From assembly GCF_006716445.1 (NCBI RefSeq), contig NZ_VFPA01000001.1:992001-1056000 (forward strand): 64,000 nucleotides of DNA, read 5' to 3'. Position 1 is the first letter of the stretch. Each line of letters opens with the position of its first letter. This DNA comes from Pseudonocardia kunmingensis. Its GTDB lineage: Bacteria > Actinomycetota > Actinomycetes > Mycobacteriales > Pseudonocardiaceae. The notes below the pieces were generated by a model. That model did not search any database. It was given only the letters and a program-made list of their open reading frames with translations, and was not told the origin of the DNA. Both the position numbers and the translations under genes were made by a program. Shown here in pieces: positions 33,335 to 41,485 of this stretch.

Positions 33335-34485
33335 CCGAGAAGGCCGAGCTGCGCAAGGACCTGCGCGAGCTCATCGACCGCATCTGCGCCGACTACCCCG
33401 ACGCCTACTGGCGCGAGGTCGACGAGGCCCGGCGCTACCCCGAGGAGTTCGTCGACGCCCTCACCGGCACCGGCTGCCTCGGCGCGCTCGTGCCCGAGGA
33501 GTACGGCGGCCTGGGCCTGGGCCTCGGGGACGCCTCGGTCCTGCTGGAGGGCATCAACGCCAACGGCGGCAACGCCGGGCCGGTGCACGCGCAGCTCTAC
33601 ACGATGGGCTCGGTGCTGCGGCACGGCAGCGAGGAGCAGAAGCGCCGCTACCTGCCCGGCATCGCGTCCGGGGAGCTGCGGCTGCAGGCGTTCGGCGTCA
33701 CGGAGCCGACCGCGGGCACCGACACCACGAGCATCCGCACCACCGCCCGGCGGACCGACGACGGTTACGTCGTCAACGGGCAGAAGGTGTTCATCTCCCG
33801 CGTGCAGCACTCCGACCTCATGCTGCTGCTGGCGCGGACCACCCCGCGCGAGGAGGTGGCGCGCAAGTCCGAGGGGCTGTCGCTGTTCCTGCTCGACCTG
33901 CGCGAGGTGAAGGGCGTCGAGCTGCGGCCCCTTCGCACGATGGTCAACCACGAGACCAACGAGGTCTTCCTCTCAGACGTCCACATCCCCACCGACGCGC
34001 TCATCGGCGAGGAGGGCAAGGGCTTCCGCTACGTGCTCGACGGCATGAACGCCGAGCGCATCCTCATCGCCGCGGAGTGCATCGGCGACGGGCGCTGGTT
34101 CGTGGAGCGGGCCAGCCGCTACGCCACCGAGCGCGAGGTGTTCGGCCGCCCGATCGGGCGCAACCAGGGCGTCCAGTTCCCGATCGCGCGGGCGCACGTC
34201 CACGTGGAGGCGGCCGACCTCATGCGCTGGAAGGCCGCCGACCTGTTCGACGCCGGGCAGCCGTGCGGCGCCGAGGCCAACATGGCCAAGATGCTCGCCG
34301 CCGACGCCTCGTGGGAGGCCGCGGACGTCGCCCTGCAGACCCACGGCGGCTACGGCTTCACCGCCGAGTACGACATCGAGCGCAAGTTCCGCGAGACGCG
34401 CCTGTACCAGGTGGCGCCGATATCGACCAACCTCATCCTGTCCTACGTCGGCGAGCACGTGCTGGGCATGCCCCGCTCGTTCTGA
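33331..34485 (+). CDS. Acyl-CoA dehydrogenase
   Basis: 384-residue FAD flavoenzyme. It has FGVTEPTAGTDTTSIRTTA (FAD contacts), DGYVVNGQKVFISRV, GKGFRYVLDGMNAERILIAA, FGRPIGRNQGVQFPIA and LQTHGGYGFTAEYDIERKFRE. The usual short-chain catalytic motif YEGT is replaced by LYQVAPIST, with proline at the glutamate position. Glu242 in MNAERI lies where isovaleryl-CoA-type enzymes carry the base, so it is probably the catalytic residue. Desaturation of a branched acyl-CoA such as methylsuccinyl-CoA would fit the operon. ATGA overlap with maoC. Confidence 0.9.
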   Translation: MTEKAELRKDLRELIDRICADYPDAYWREVDEARRYPEEFVDALTGTGCLGALVPEEYGGLGLGLGDASVLLEGINANGGNAGPVHAQLYTMGSVLRHGSEEQKRRYLPGIASGELRLQAFGVTEPTAGTDTTSIRTTARRTDDGYVVNGQKVFISRVQHSDLMLLLARTTPREEVARKSEGLSLFLLDLREVKGVELRPLRTMVNHETNEVFLSDVHIPTDALIGEEGKGFRYVLDGMNAERILIAAECIGDGRWFVERASRYATEREVFGRPIGRNQGVQFPIARAHVHVEAADLMRWKAADLFDAGQPCGAEANMAKMLAADASWEAADVALQTHGGYGFTAEYDIERKFRETRLYQVAPISTNLILSYVGEHVLGMPRSF

Positions 34486-34501
34486 CCTGAGGAGTCCAAC
34501 G

Positions 34502-35524
34502 ATGGACGCTCCTGAATACGGCCTCGTCCTGTGCAGCCAGTTCCTGCCGGGCGACGACGCGGCGGCCCGCTTCGCCGAGCAGGTCGAGCAGGTGCACTTC
34601 GCCCGCGACCACGGGTTCACCTCGGTCTGGGCGACGCAGCACTACCTGGCCGAGGAGGTGCAGTACCTGCACCCGCTGGCCGTGCTGGGGCGGCTCGTGC
34701 CCGAGTCCGGCGACATGCGGATCGGCACCGCGATCACGCTGATGGCACTCGCCCACCCGGTGGACCTCGCCGAGCAGCTCGCGACGCTCGACATCCTCTC
34801 CGGCGGGCGGCTCGTCGTCGGCGCCGGTCTGGGCTACCGCGACGTCGAGTTCGACGCGTTCGGCGTGCCGCGCGACCGCAGGCTGCGGCGGTTCCGGGAG
34901 AACCTCGACCTGGTCCGCAAGCTCTGGACCGAGGACGAGGTCACCTTCGAGGGCGACGCGGGACGCATCGACGGGCTGCGCCCGCAGCTGCGGCCGGTGC
35001 AGCGCCCGCACCCGCCGATCTGGCTGGCCGGGCACACCGACTCCGCGCTGACCCGGACGGCGGCCACCGGGCTGCCGTGGATCGCCGCCGCCGCCCACGT
35101 CGACGCCGACCACCTGCACACGCAGGCCGCGTTCTTCCGCGCCCGGTGCGCCGAGCACGGCCGGGAGGCCGAGATCAACGTGCTGCAGGAGGTCTACGTC
35201 GGCGCGAGCGACGAACAGGCCGTCGAGGACGTGCGCGACGCGCTCGCCATGAAGTACGCGACCTACCGCTCGTGGGGCCAGGACCGGATCCTGCCCGACT
35301 CGCAGAGCTTCGACCGGGAGTTCGACGAGCTGCGCCGCGGCCGGTTCGTCCTCGGCGGGCCGCAGACCTGCCGCGACCGGCTCGCCGAGCTGATCGCGAC
35401 GACCGGCGCCGCGCACGTCCTGCTGCGCCCGCAGTGGCCCGGCCTACCGCATGAGCGCGTGATGGAGAGCCTGCAGCGGCTCACCGACGAGGTGCTGCCC
35501 GCGCTGGCGGGGGTGCCCGCATGA
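34502..35524 (+). CDS. LLM-class (luciferase-like) flavin-dependent oxidoreductase
   Basis: 340-residue bacterial-luciferase-like barrel. It has HFARDHGFTSVWATQHYL, IGTAITLMALAHPVDLAEQL, LDILSGGRLVVGAGLGYRD, RRFRENLDLVRKLW and PPIWLAGHTDSALTR. FMN- and F420-using members cannot be separated safely by eye. The role in this operon is unclear: it may be an accessory monooxygenase or reductase that prepares the substrate. It follows the acyl-CoA dehydrogenase by 16 bp with GAGGAG, and its stop overlaps the DctP start (ATGA). Confidence 0.88.
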   Translation: MDAPEYGLVLCSQFLPGDDAAARFAEQVEQVHFARDHGFTSVWATQHYLAEEVQYLHPLAVLGRLVPESGDMRIGTAITLMALAHPVDLAEQLATLDILSGGRLVVGAGLGYRDVEFDAFGVPRDRRLRRFRENLDLVRKLWTEDEVTFEGDAGRIDGLRPQLRPVQRPHPPIWLAGHTDSALTRTAATGLPWIAAAAHVDADHLHTQAAFFRARCAEHGREAEINVLQEVYVGASDEQAVEDVRDALAMKYATYRSWGQDRILPDSQSFDREFDELRRGRFVLGGPQTCRDRLAELIATTGAAHVLLRPQWPGLPHERVMESLQRLTDEVLPALAGVPA

Positions 35525-36546
35525 GCGCGACGTTCGGGCGGCGGGCCTTCCTCGCCGCGGCCGGGCTCGGGATCGCGGGCCTCTCCGGCTGCGCCCGCGC
35601 GGAGGCCGGCGGCCCGCAGACGGTCACCACCACGACCTACATCCCGCAGTCCTACGACGACCTCTACCCCGGCATCCAGACGTTCATGGACACCCTCGCC
35701 ACGGCGAGCGGCGGCCGGATGGCCTGCGACATGTTCGACTCCGGCGCCCTGCTCGGCGCCGAGCAGCTCCTCCCGGGCCTGCTGCTCGGGGTGACCGACG
35801 TGATGTTCCAGACCAGCTCGTACGTCTCGTCGAGCTTCCCGATCCTCGGCGCGGCGGAGCTGCCCTTCGGCGCCGAGGACTTCGCGAAGCAGCGCCGCGC
35901 CCTCGATCCCGACGGCCCGCTGTACGCGCTGATCAACCAGCAGCTGGCCGAGCAGCGCGTGCGGCTGCTCGGCGGGATGCCGTGCACGTTCGAGTACCTC
36001 TGGACCGTCGACCGACCGATCCTGGAACCCGCCGACGCCCGCGGCCTGCGGATCCGCGTCGCCGGCGAGATCGAGGGCGAGACCGTCAAGGCGCTCGGCG
36101 GGGCGCCGGTGTTCATGGGGTCCTCGGAGGTGTTCGAGGCCCTCGAGCGCGGGACCATCGACGGGCTGATGAGCTACCTGGGCACGATCGTGTCCCGGGA
36201 CCTGCAGGAGATCGTCCGGTACGGGACGCGCGCGCACGTCGGGGCCTACACCGTCGACGCCTACTGCCGCACCGACTGGTACGACGCCCAACCGCCACCG
36301 CTGCGCGCCGCGCTCGACGAGGCCGGCCGCGCCCTCTACCGCGACGGCACCGAGGTGATGGTCGGCGTGCACGAGGGCGAGTACCTGAAGGCGGTGCTCG
36401 AGGGCGGCGTCGAGCTGGTCGAACCGAGCGGCGCGAAGCTGCAGGCGTTCCGCGCGGCCGTGGAGCCGGTCTACGGGCGGTGGGAGCACCTGATCGGCGA
36501 CCCCGCCGTCACCGACCGGGCCGTCGCACTGATCAACGAGGCCTAG
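35521..36546 (+). CDS. dctP: TRAP transporter solute-binding protein, DctP type
   Basis: 341 residues. The twin-arginine-like signal GRRAFLAAAGLGIAGLSGC has a lipobox with Cys24. The DctP fold is shown by YDDLYPGIQTFMDTLATASGG, PFGAEDFAKQRRAL, DARGLRIRVAGEIEGETVKALG (in part) and SSEVFEALERGTIDGLMSY, which includes the region where TRAP receptors bind the ligand carboxylate through Arg (LRIRVAG). It is the high-affinity receptor for an organic acid, followed by both membrane subunits. Confidence 0.92.
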   Translation: MSATFGRRAFLAAAGLGIAGLSGCARAEAGGPQTVTTTTYIPQSYDDLYPGIQTFMDTLATASGGRMACDMFDSGALLGAEQLLPGLLLGVTDVMFQTSSYVSSSFPILGAAELPFGAEDFAKQRRALDPDGPLYALINQQLAEQRVRLLGGMPCTFEYLWTVDRPILEPADARGLRIRVAGEIEGETVKALGGAPVFMGSSEVFEALERGTIDGLMSYLGTIVSRDLQEIVRYGTRAHVGAYTVDAYCRTDWYDAQPPPLRAALDEAGRALYRDGTEVMVGVHEGEYLKAVLEGGVELVEPSGAKLQAFRAAVEPVYGRWEHLIGDPAVTDRAVALINEA

Positions 36547-36554
36547 GAGGAACC

Positions 36555-37094
36555 GTGGATGGAATCCGCCGGGCCGTGCTGGCCTGCACCTGGGCGATGG
36601 CCGTCGTCGCGATGGTCGTCGTCGGGGTGATGATGCTGACGATCAGCTACGACGTGGTGATGCGCTACGCGTTCGTCGCCCCCACCGACTGGGCCTACCC
36701 GCTCAACTCCGCCGGTGTCCTCGTCGCGACGGTCCTCGCGGTGCCGCACCTGTACGCGACGGGCAACCACATCTCGATGGACCTGCTGCACCGCGCCCTG
36801 CCCGCGGGCGCGCGCCGGGCCGCCGACGCGGTGACGACGGTGGCGACGGCGTTCCTCGGGCTGGTGCTCGCCGTCACCGCGTTCCACTCCATGGCGGTCG
36901 CCTGGGCGGGCGGTCTCATCGGTGCCGGCACGTTCAACATCCCGCTGTGGGTGCCCGATGCCGTCCTGGGCGTCTCAGGAGTGTTCCTCGTCCTGGTGGC
37001 GCTGCTGTTCCCGGCCACTCCCCCGGACGCGCACGCTCCGGCCGCCGTGCCCGGTGACGTCGACGCCCGCGCCGATGCGCAGGGGGTGGCCTGA
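36555..37094 (+). CDS. dctQ: TRAP transporter small permease, DctQ type
   Basis: 179 residues with four membrane helices: ACTWAMAVVAMVVVGVMMLT, YPLNSAGVLVATVLAVPHLY, ADAVTTVATAFLGLVLAVTA and VPDAVLGVSGVFLVLVALLF. SYDVVMRYAFVAPTDWAYPL between helices is the DctQ hallmark. The start is GTG at 36555 with AGGAGG four bases ahead. Its stop overlaps the DctM start (TGATG). Confidence 0.9.
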   Translation: MDGIRRAVLACTWAMAVVAMVVVGVMMLTISYDVVMRYAFVAPTDWAYPLNSAGVLVATVLAVPHLYATGNHISMDLLHRALPAGARRAADAVTTVATAFLGLVLAVTAFHSMAVAWAGGLIGAGTFNIPLWVPDAVLGVSGVFLVLVALLFPATPPDAHAPAAVPGDVDARADAQGVA

Positions 37095-38401
37095 TGATCG
37101 CCGATGGTGTGGTCGTCGCGCTCGCGGTGGCGCTGCTGCTGGTGCTCATCGCGCTGCGGACGCCGATCTTCGTGGCGCTCGGCGTGGCCGGCGTCGCCGG
37201 CCTGCTGGGCATGGGCGGGTTCACCGGCGTGGAGCTCGTGCCGCTGGCGCTGGTCTCCCAGCTGCAGGAGTACGCGCTCGTCGCGGCGCCGCTCTACATC
37301 CTGCTCGGCGAGGCACTGGCCGTCAGCGGGCTGGGCCGGGACCTGTTCGGTGCCGCGCACCGCTGGTTCAACCGGGTGCCCGGCGGCCTGGGGGCGTCGG
37401 CGGTGGGATCGTCGACGATCTTCGGCGCGATGTCCGGGGTGAGCATCTCCTCGGTCGCGGTGATCGGCCGGATGGCCGTGCCCGAGATGCTGGAGCGCGG
37501 CTACAAGCCGGCGTTCGCGAGCGGCACCGTCGCGGCGTCCGGGGCGCTCGCGATGCTGATCCCGCCGAGCCTGATGTTCATCCTGTACTCGTCGGTGACC
37601 GGCGAGAGCGTGGCGGACCTGTTCGCCGGCGGGCTGATCCCCGGGCTGCTGCTCGCCGCCATGATGATCACCTACGTCGTGGTGCGCGCGAAGCTCTCGC
37701 CCGCCGACGCGCCGGTCGACCCCGACCGCTTCACCTGGCGCGAGCGGCTCGTCGCGCTGGGGAGGATCTCCCCCGCGCTGCTGCTGATCCTGCTCGTGCT
37801 GGGCTCGATCTACACCGGGATCGCGACGCCCACCGAGGCGGCCGCGGTCGGCGCGCTCGCGGCGTTCGTCGTCACCGGCGCGATCTACCACAAGCTCGGC
37901 TGGGCGAACCTCAAGCGGATCTTCGTCTCGACGGCGCAGGTCACCGCGGCCATCCTCGCGATCGTCGGCGCGGCCTTCGTGTTCACGCAGATGCTGGTGC
38001 TGGCCCGGGTGCCGGACGCGTTCACCGCGTTCATCGTCGGGCTCGACGTCCCGCCCACCGTCATCATGATCGGGATCATGCTGGTGCTGGTGCTGCTCGG
38101 GTGCCTGGTGGACGCCGCGTCGCTGCTGCTGGTCGTGACGCCGATCCTGGTGCCCGCGATCAGCGAGCTGGGCTACGACCCGCTGTGGTTCGGCGTGCTG
38201 CTGGTCGTGAACCTCGAGATCGCGGTGATCACGCCGCCGGTCGGGCTGAACCTCTACACGATGAAGTCGGTGGTCCCCGAGCTCGACCTCGCCGACATCT
38301 TCCGGGGCATCGCGCCCTACGTCGCCATCGAAGGGCTCCTGCTGGTCATCATGATCGCCTTTCCGCAGATCGCCACGTTCCTGCCGGGGCTGCTCTCATG
38401 A
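37094..38401 (+). CDS. dctM: TRAP transporter large permease, DctM type
   Basis: 435 residues, about 12 membrane segments, the Na+-coupled transport subunit. Hallmarks are RTPIFVALGVAGVAGLL, SSTIFGAMSGVSISSVAVIG, GTVAASGALAMLIPPSLMFI, GIATPTEAAAVGALAAFVV and VNLEIAVITPPVGLNLYTMK. The length is typical. ATGA overlap with the MmgE/PrpD gene. Together with DctP and DctQ it forms one complete TRAP importer. Confidence 0.95.
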   Translation: MIADGVVVALAVALLLVLIALRTPIFVALGVAGVAGLLGMGGFTGVELVPLALVSQLQEYALVAAPLYILLGEALAVSGLGRDLFGAAHRWFNRVPGGLGASAVGSSTIFGAMSGVSISSVAVIGRMAVPEMLERGYKPAFASGTVAASGALAMLIPPSLMFILYSSVTGESVADLFAGGLIPGLLLAAMMITYVVVRAKLSPADAPVDPDRFTWRERLVALGRISPALLLILLVLGSIYTGIATPTEAAAVGALAAFVVTGAIYHKLGWANLKRIFVSTAQVTAAILAIVGAAFVFTQMLVLARVPDAFTAFIVGLDVPPTVIMIGIMLVLVLLGCLVDAASLLLVVTPILVPAISELGYDPLWFGVLLVVNLEIAVITPPVGLNLYTMKSVVPELDLADIFRGIAPYVAIEGLLLVIMIAFPQIATFLPGLLS

Positions 38402-39591
38402 GCGCCCGCATCGCCGAGCTGGCCGACTGGGCGTGCGACGTGCGCCCCGGCGACGCCGACCTCGAGTTGGCCCGGCGCTCGCTGGTCGACACCGTGGCCG
38501 TCACCCTCGCCGCGGTGGACGACCCGGTCGCCGGTTTCACCGCCGGGTCGGACGCGGCGCTGCGCTGGGCCGCGGTCGGGCACGTCCTGGACTTCGACGA
38601 CGTGCACCTGCCCTCGACCTCGCACGTCAGCGTGGTGTGCACGGCCGCCACCCTGGCCTGCGGCGGCGGCGCGCGGGAGTACCTCGCCGCCGCGGGCGTG
38701 ATGGCCCGCCTCGGCGCGGCGCTGGGCTGGGAGCACTACCGGTCGGGCTGGCACGCCACCTGCACCGCGGGCGCGCCGGCCGCCGCCGTGGCCGCCGGGC
38801 TCTCCCTCGGCCTGGACGCCGGGCGGCTCGCACGGGCGATGGCGCTGGCGGTGCCGGCCGCGGGCGGGGTGCAGCGCGCGTTCGGCACCGCCGCGAAGTC
38901 CCTGCAGGTGGGGTTCGCCGCGGCGGCGGGCGTGCGCGCCGCGCACCTGGCCGCCGCCGGGGCCTCGGCCGACCCGGCAGCGCTCGACCTCTGGTTCGAC
39001 CTCGTCGGCGGTTCGGGCGAGGTGCAGCTGGCCGGGCCGCTCGTCCCCGAAGGGCTCGCGATCAAGCTCCACCCCTGCTGCTACGCGCTGCAGCGCCCGA
39101 TCTCCGCCGCCCGCGCGCTGCCGCCCGTGCCGGTCGAGGAGGTGACGCGCCTGCGGGTGCGCACCCCGGCCGCCGCGCTGCAGCCGCTGATCCACGACCG
39201 GCCGCGGACCGGCCTGGAGGGCAAGTTCTCCCTGCAGTACGCCGTGGCGACCGCGCTGCTGGACGGCTTCCCCGGCGCCGCGAGCTTCACCGACGCCGCC
39301 GTCACCCGGCCCGCGGCGCAGCGGCTCGTCGGCTGCGTCGAGGTCGACGCGCCGGCCGGTGGCACCGGGATCCTCGACGGCGACGTGCTGATCGTGCGCG
39401 AGCACGCCGACGGCACGAGCGACGAGGCCCGCCTCGACGTGCCCGACGGCCACCCGCTGCGCCCGCCGACCGAGGAGGACCTCGCCCGGAAGGTCACCGA
39501 CTGCGTCGGCGCGGACCGCGCGGCGCAGGTGCTGGCCCTGGACTGGCCGGGCGCGGCGGCCCTGCTGCACCGCACCCTCCCGCCGGGCTGA
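38398..39591 (+). CDS. MmgE/PrpD-family protein, shortened N-terminal domain
   Basis: 397 residues, about 50 shorter than the usual 440-500. The family includes 2-methylcitrate dehydratase and cis-aconitate decarboxylase. Conserved parts are RRSLVDTVAVTLAAV, GHVLDFDDVHLPSTSHVSVV, HYRSGWHATCTAGAPAAAVA, FGTAAKSLQVGFAAAAGV and KLHPCCYALQRPISAARAL. The segment normally between VDTVAVTLAA and HxLDFDD is compressed (only about 25 residues), while the catalytic-region motifs remain. It is the last gene of the operon. A dehydratase, isomerase or decarboxylase step on the imported acid is plausible; the exact reaction is unknown. Confidence 0.85.
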   Translation: MSARIAELADWACDVRPGDADLELARRSLVDTVAVTLAAVDDPVAGFTAGSDAALRWAAVGHVLDFDDVHLPSTSHVSVVCTAATLACGGGAREYLAAAGVMARLGAALGWEHYRSGWHATCTAGAPAAAVAAGLSLGLDAGRLARAMALAVPAAGGVQRAFGTAAKSLQVGFAAAAGVRAAHLAAAGASADPAALDLWFDLVGGSGEVQLAGPLVPEGLAIKLHPCCYALQRPISAARALPPVPVEEVTRLRVRTPAAALQPLIHDRPRTGLEGKFSLQYAVATALLDGFPGAASFTDAAVTRPAAQRLVGCVEVDAPAGGTGILDGDVLIVREHADGTSDEARLDVPDGHPLRPPTEEDLARKVTDCVGADRAAQVLALDWPGAAALLHRTLPPG

Positions 39592-39600
39592 CCGCACGGG

Positions 39601-40110
39601 TCAGCGGCGCTGCAGGATCCCGCGGACGAACGCGGCCTGCCCGGCGTGCTGCGCGCAGTCGTCCACCACGCTCACCAGCCGGACGCCCAGGGTGACGGGC
39701 GGGTCCCACGCCTCGTCGACCACGCGGTCGAGGTCGGTCCCGGTCAGCCGGCCGATGTAGTCGAGGCTGGCCGCGGCCACGGCGTCGTAGTAGTCGGTGA
39801 GCAGCTCCGGGGACCCCACCCGCACCGCGGCCACCTCGTCGGAGGAGTGCCCGTAGCCGATCGCGCCGACTCCGAAGGGCAGCGCGAAGCGCTCGGCGAA
39901 GCCCTGCGCGGTCCACACCTGCTCGGTGCCTGCGACACCGGCCACGTGGTCGTCCTGGACGCGGGTGAGGTGCCAGACGAGCCAGCCGATGGAGTTGGCC
40001 TGCGGGTCCACGCGGAAGGCGAGCTGCTCCGCGGACAACCCCTCGACGGCGGCGTGCACCTCCTCCCCGATGCGCGAGTACGAGTCGGTCAGCAGGGCGG
40101 CGACATCCAC
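39601..40110 (-). CDS. DinB/DUF664-like four-helix protein
   Basis: 169 residues of the DinB_2/mycothiol-dependent-enzyme-like superfamily. The metal-binding histidines are in SIGWLVWHLTRVQDDHVAGV and DDCAQHAGQAAFVRGIL, the usual H...H pattern of a bundle that binds Zn or Ni. Many actinobacterial members use mycothiol as cofactor; the reaction is unknown. Its stop and that of the convergent MmgE/PrpD gene form a 15-bp inverted repeat, TGACCGCACGGGTCA (39589-39603). Confidence 0.82.
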   Translation of the reverse strand: MDVAALLTDSYSRIGEEVHAAVEGLSAEQLAFRVDPQANSIGWLVWHLTRVQDDHVAGVAGTEQVWTAQGFAERFALPFGVGAIGYGHSSDEVAAVRVGSPELLTDYYDAVAAASLDYIGRLTGTDLDRVVDEAWDPPVTLGVRLVSVVDDCAQHAGQAAFVRGILQRR

Positions 40111-40229
40111 GGCTCGACACTACGTCGGTAAGCGCTCACCGCGCGGCTTCCCGTAGCGCGACGATCACGCTACTGTCGGCGCGCACATCGGACGGGGGCG
40201 GCCGGGACGGGCCGCCGGAGGAGGGTTGC

Positions 40230-41036
40230 GTGGACGACCAGGTGCCGGCGTCCTCCGATGTCGACCTCTCCCGCCCCTCCATCGCCCGCGTGTACGACTA
40301 CCTGCTGGGCGGCAAGGAGCACCTCGACGTCGACCGGCGCGCCGCGAACGCCCTGCTCAACGTCGTCCCCGAGGCCGCCGAGATCGCCAAGGACAACCGC
40401 AGCTTCCTGCGCCGCGGGGTGGAGTACCTGGTGGGCGAGGCCGGCATCCGCCAGATCGTCGACGTCGGCTCCGGGCTCCCGAGCGCCGGCAACGTGCACG
40501 AGGTCGCGCACGCCGTCGATCCGGGCACGCGCATCGCCTACGTCGACAACGACCCCGTCGTGCTGGCCCACGCGCGGGCGCTGCTCGCCACCGACGAGCG
40601 CACCACGGTGGTCACGGCCGACCTGCGGAAGCCCGACTCGATCTTCGACCAGCTCGGCGCGAACGACCTGATCGACCTCGACGAGCCCGTCGCGGTGCTG
40701 CTGAGCGGTGTGCTGCACCACCTCTCCGACGACGACGACCCGGCGGCGGTCGTCGCCACGGTGCGCGACCGGCTCGCCGCAGGCAGCCACCTGCTCATCA
40801 CCCATTTCCTCTTCGACGACGAGTCGCGCGCGTTCGCGCTCGAGCGCGCCTTCCTGCACGGCGGGCTCGGCTCGGGCCGCTTCCGCTCGTGGGACGAGCT
40901 GCGCAGCTACTTCGGCGGTTGGGAACTGGTGGAGCCGGGCCTGGTGTACGCCAACGACTGGCGGCCCGACGAGCACACCCGGGTGGACGGGCCGGTGCAT
41001 ACGCTCTACGCGGGCGGGGTCGCGCGCAAGGCGTAG
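40230..41036 (+). CDS. SAM-dependent methyltransferase, DUF574 type
   Basis: 268 residues of the actinobacterial DUF574/methyltransf_19 family. The start PSIARVYDYLLGGKEHLDVDR is the family signature; IVDVGSGLPSAGNVHEVA and RIAYVDNDPVVLAHARALL form the SAM pocket; VLLSGVLHHLSD follows. These genes occur in many paralogues in sporulating actinomycetes and their substrates are mostly unknown. The start is GTG at 40230 behind GGAGGAGGG. A long hairpin follows the stop. Confidence 0.92.
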   Translation: MDDQVPASSDVDLSRPSIARVYDYLLGGKEHLDVDRRAANALLNVVPEAAEIAKDNRSFLRRGVEYLVGEAGIRQIVDVGSGLPSAGNVHEVAHAVDPGTRIAYVDNDPVVLAHARALLATDERTTVVTADLRKPDSIFDQLGANDLIDLDEPVAVLLSGVLHHLSDDDDPAAVVATVRDRLAAGSHLLITHFLFDDESRAFALERAFLHGGLGSGRFRSWDELRSYFGGWELVEPGLVYANDWRPDEHTRVDGPVHTLYAGGVARKA

Positions 41037-41049
41037 GGCAGGCGCCCGC

Positions 41050-41122
41050 TCATGTGATCAGACGTTCGGCGCGTTCCCGGGCGGATCCCGCCCGGGAACG
41101 CGCCGAACTCGTGATCATGTGA
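41050..41122. terminator. Long palindrome between convergent genes (bidirectional terminator)
   Basis: A perfect 21-bp stem, GTTCGGCGCGTTCCCGGGCG plus one G (41064-41084) with its complement at 41088-41108, closes on a three-base loop. Outer arms containing TGATCA (41055-41060 and 41112-41117) extend it to 73 bp with a few mismatches. It lies between the 3' ends of the methyltransferase and DUF397 genes. Confidence 0.8.
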
Positions 41123-41139
41123 CGGCGCGGTGCGCGGCC

Positions 41140-41379
41140 TCAGCCCGCCAGGTCGTCGAACTCCCCGTCCTTGGCCCCGCGGAGGAAGGCGGCGATCTCG
41201 GCCCGCGTGTACACGAGGGCGGGGCCGTGCGGGTCGCGCGAGTTCCGCATCGCGACCGCACCGCTCGCCAGGGCCGCCACCTCGATGCAGTCACCACTCG
41301 GGTTGCTCGCCCGGCTCTTGCGCCAGGTCACGGCACCGAGCTCGTCCGCGGCGATGCCGTTGTCCTCGATGTGCTGCAT
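41140..41379 (-). CDS. DUF397-domain protein
   Basis: 79 residues. The DUF397 core is VTWRKSRASNPSGDCIEVAAL, then VAMRNSRDPHGPALVYTRAE and FLRGAKDGEFDDL. DUF397 proteins usually follow an XRE-type (BldB/WhiJ-associated) regulator and act as small partners or antitoxin-like elements in development. Here no helix-turn-helix gene is adjacent. The ATG at 41379 with GGGGAG upstream is preferred over a longer frame. About 106 bp separate it from the divergent small gene. Confidence 0.88.
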   Translation of the reverse strand: MQHIEDNGIAADELGAVTWRKSRASNPSGDCIEVAALASGAVAMRNSRDPHGPALVYTRAEIAAFLRGAKDGEFDDLAG

Positions 41380-41485
41380 GTGCGTCTCCCCGATGCCAAT
41401 CCCAGATGGGCGCGACAGATGTACGCGACGAATGTACTTGCAGACGTGCTTGCATCCGCAAGCCGGAGTGGGGACACTGACTCCC

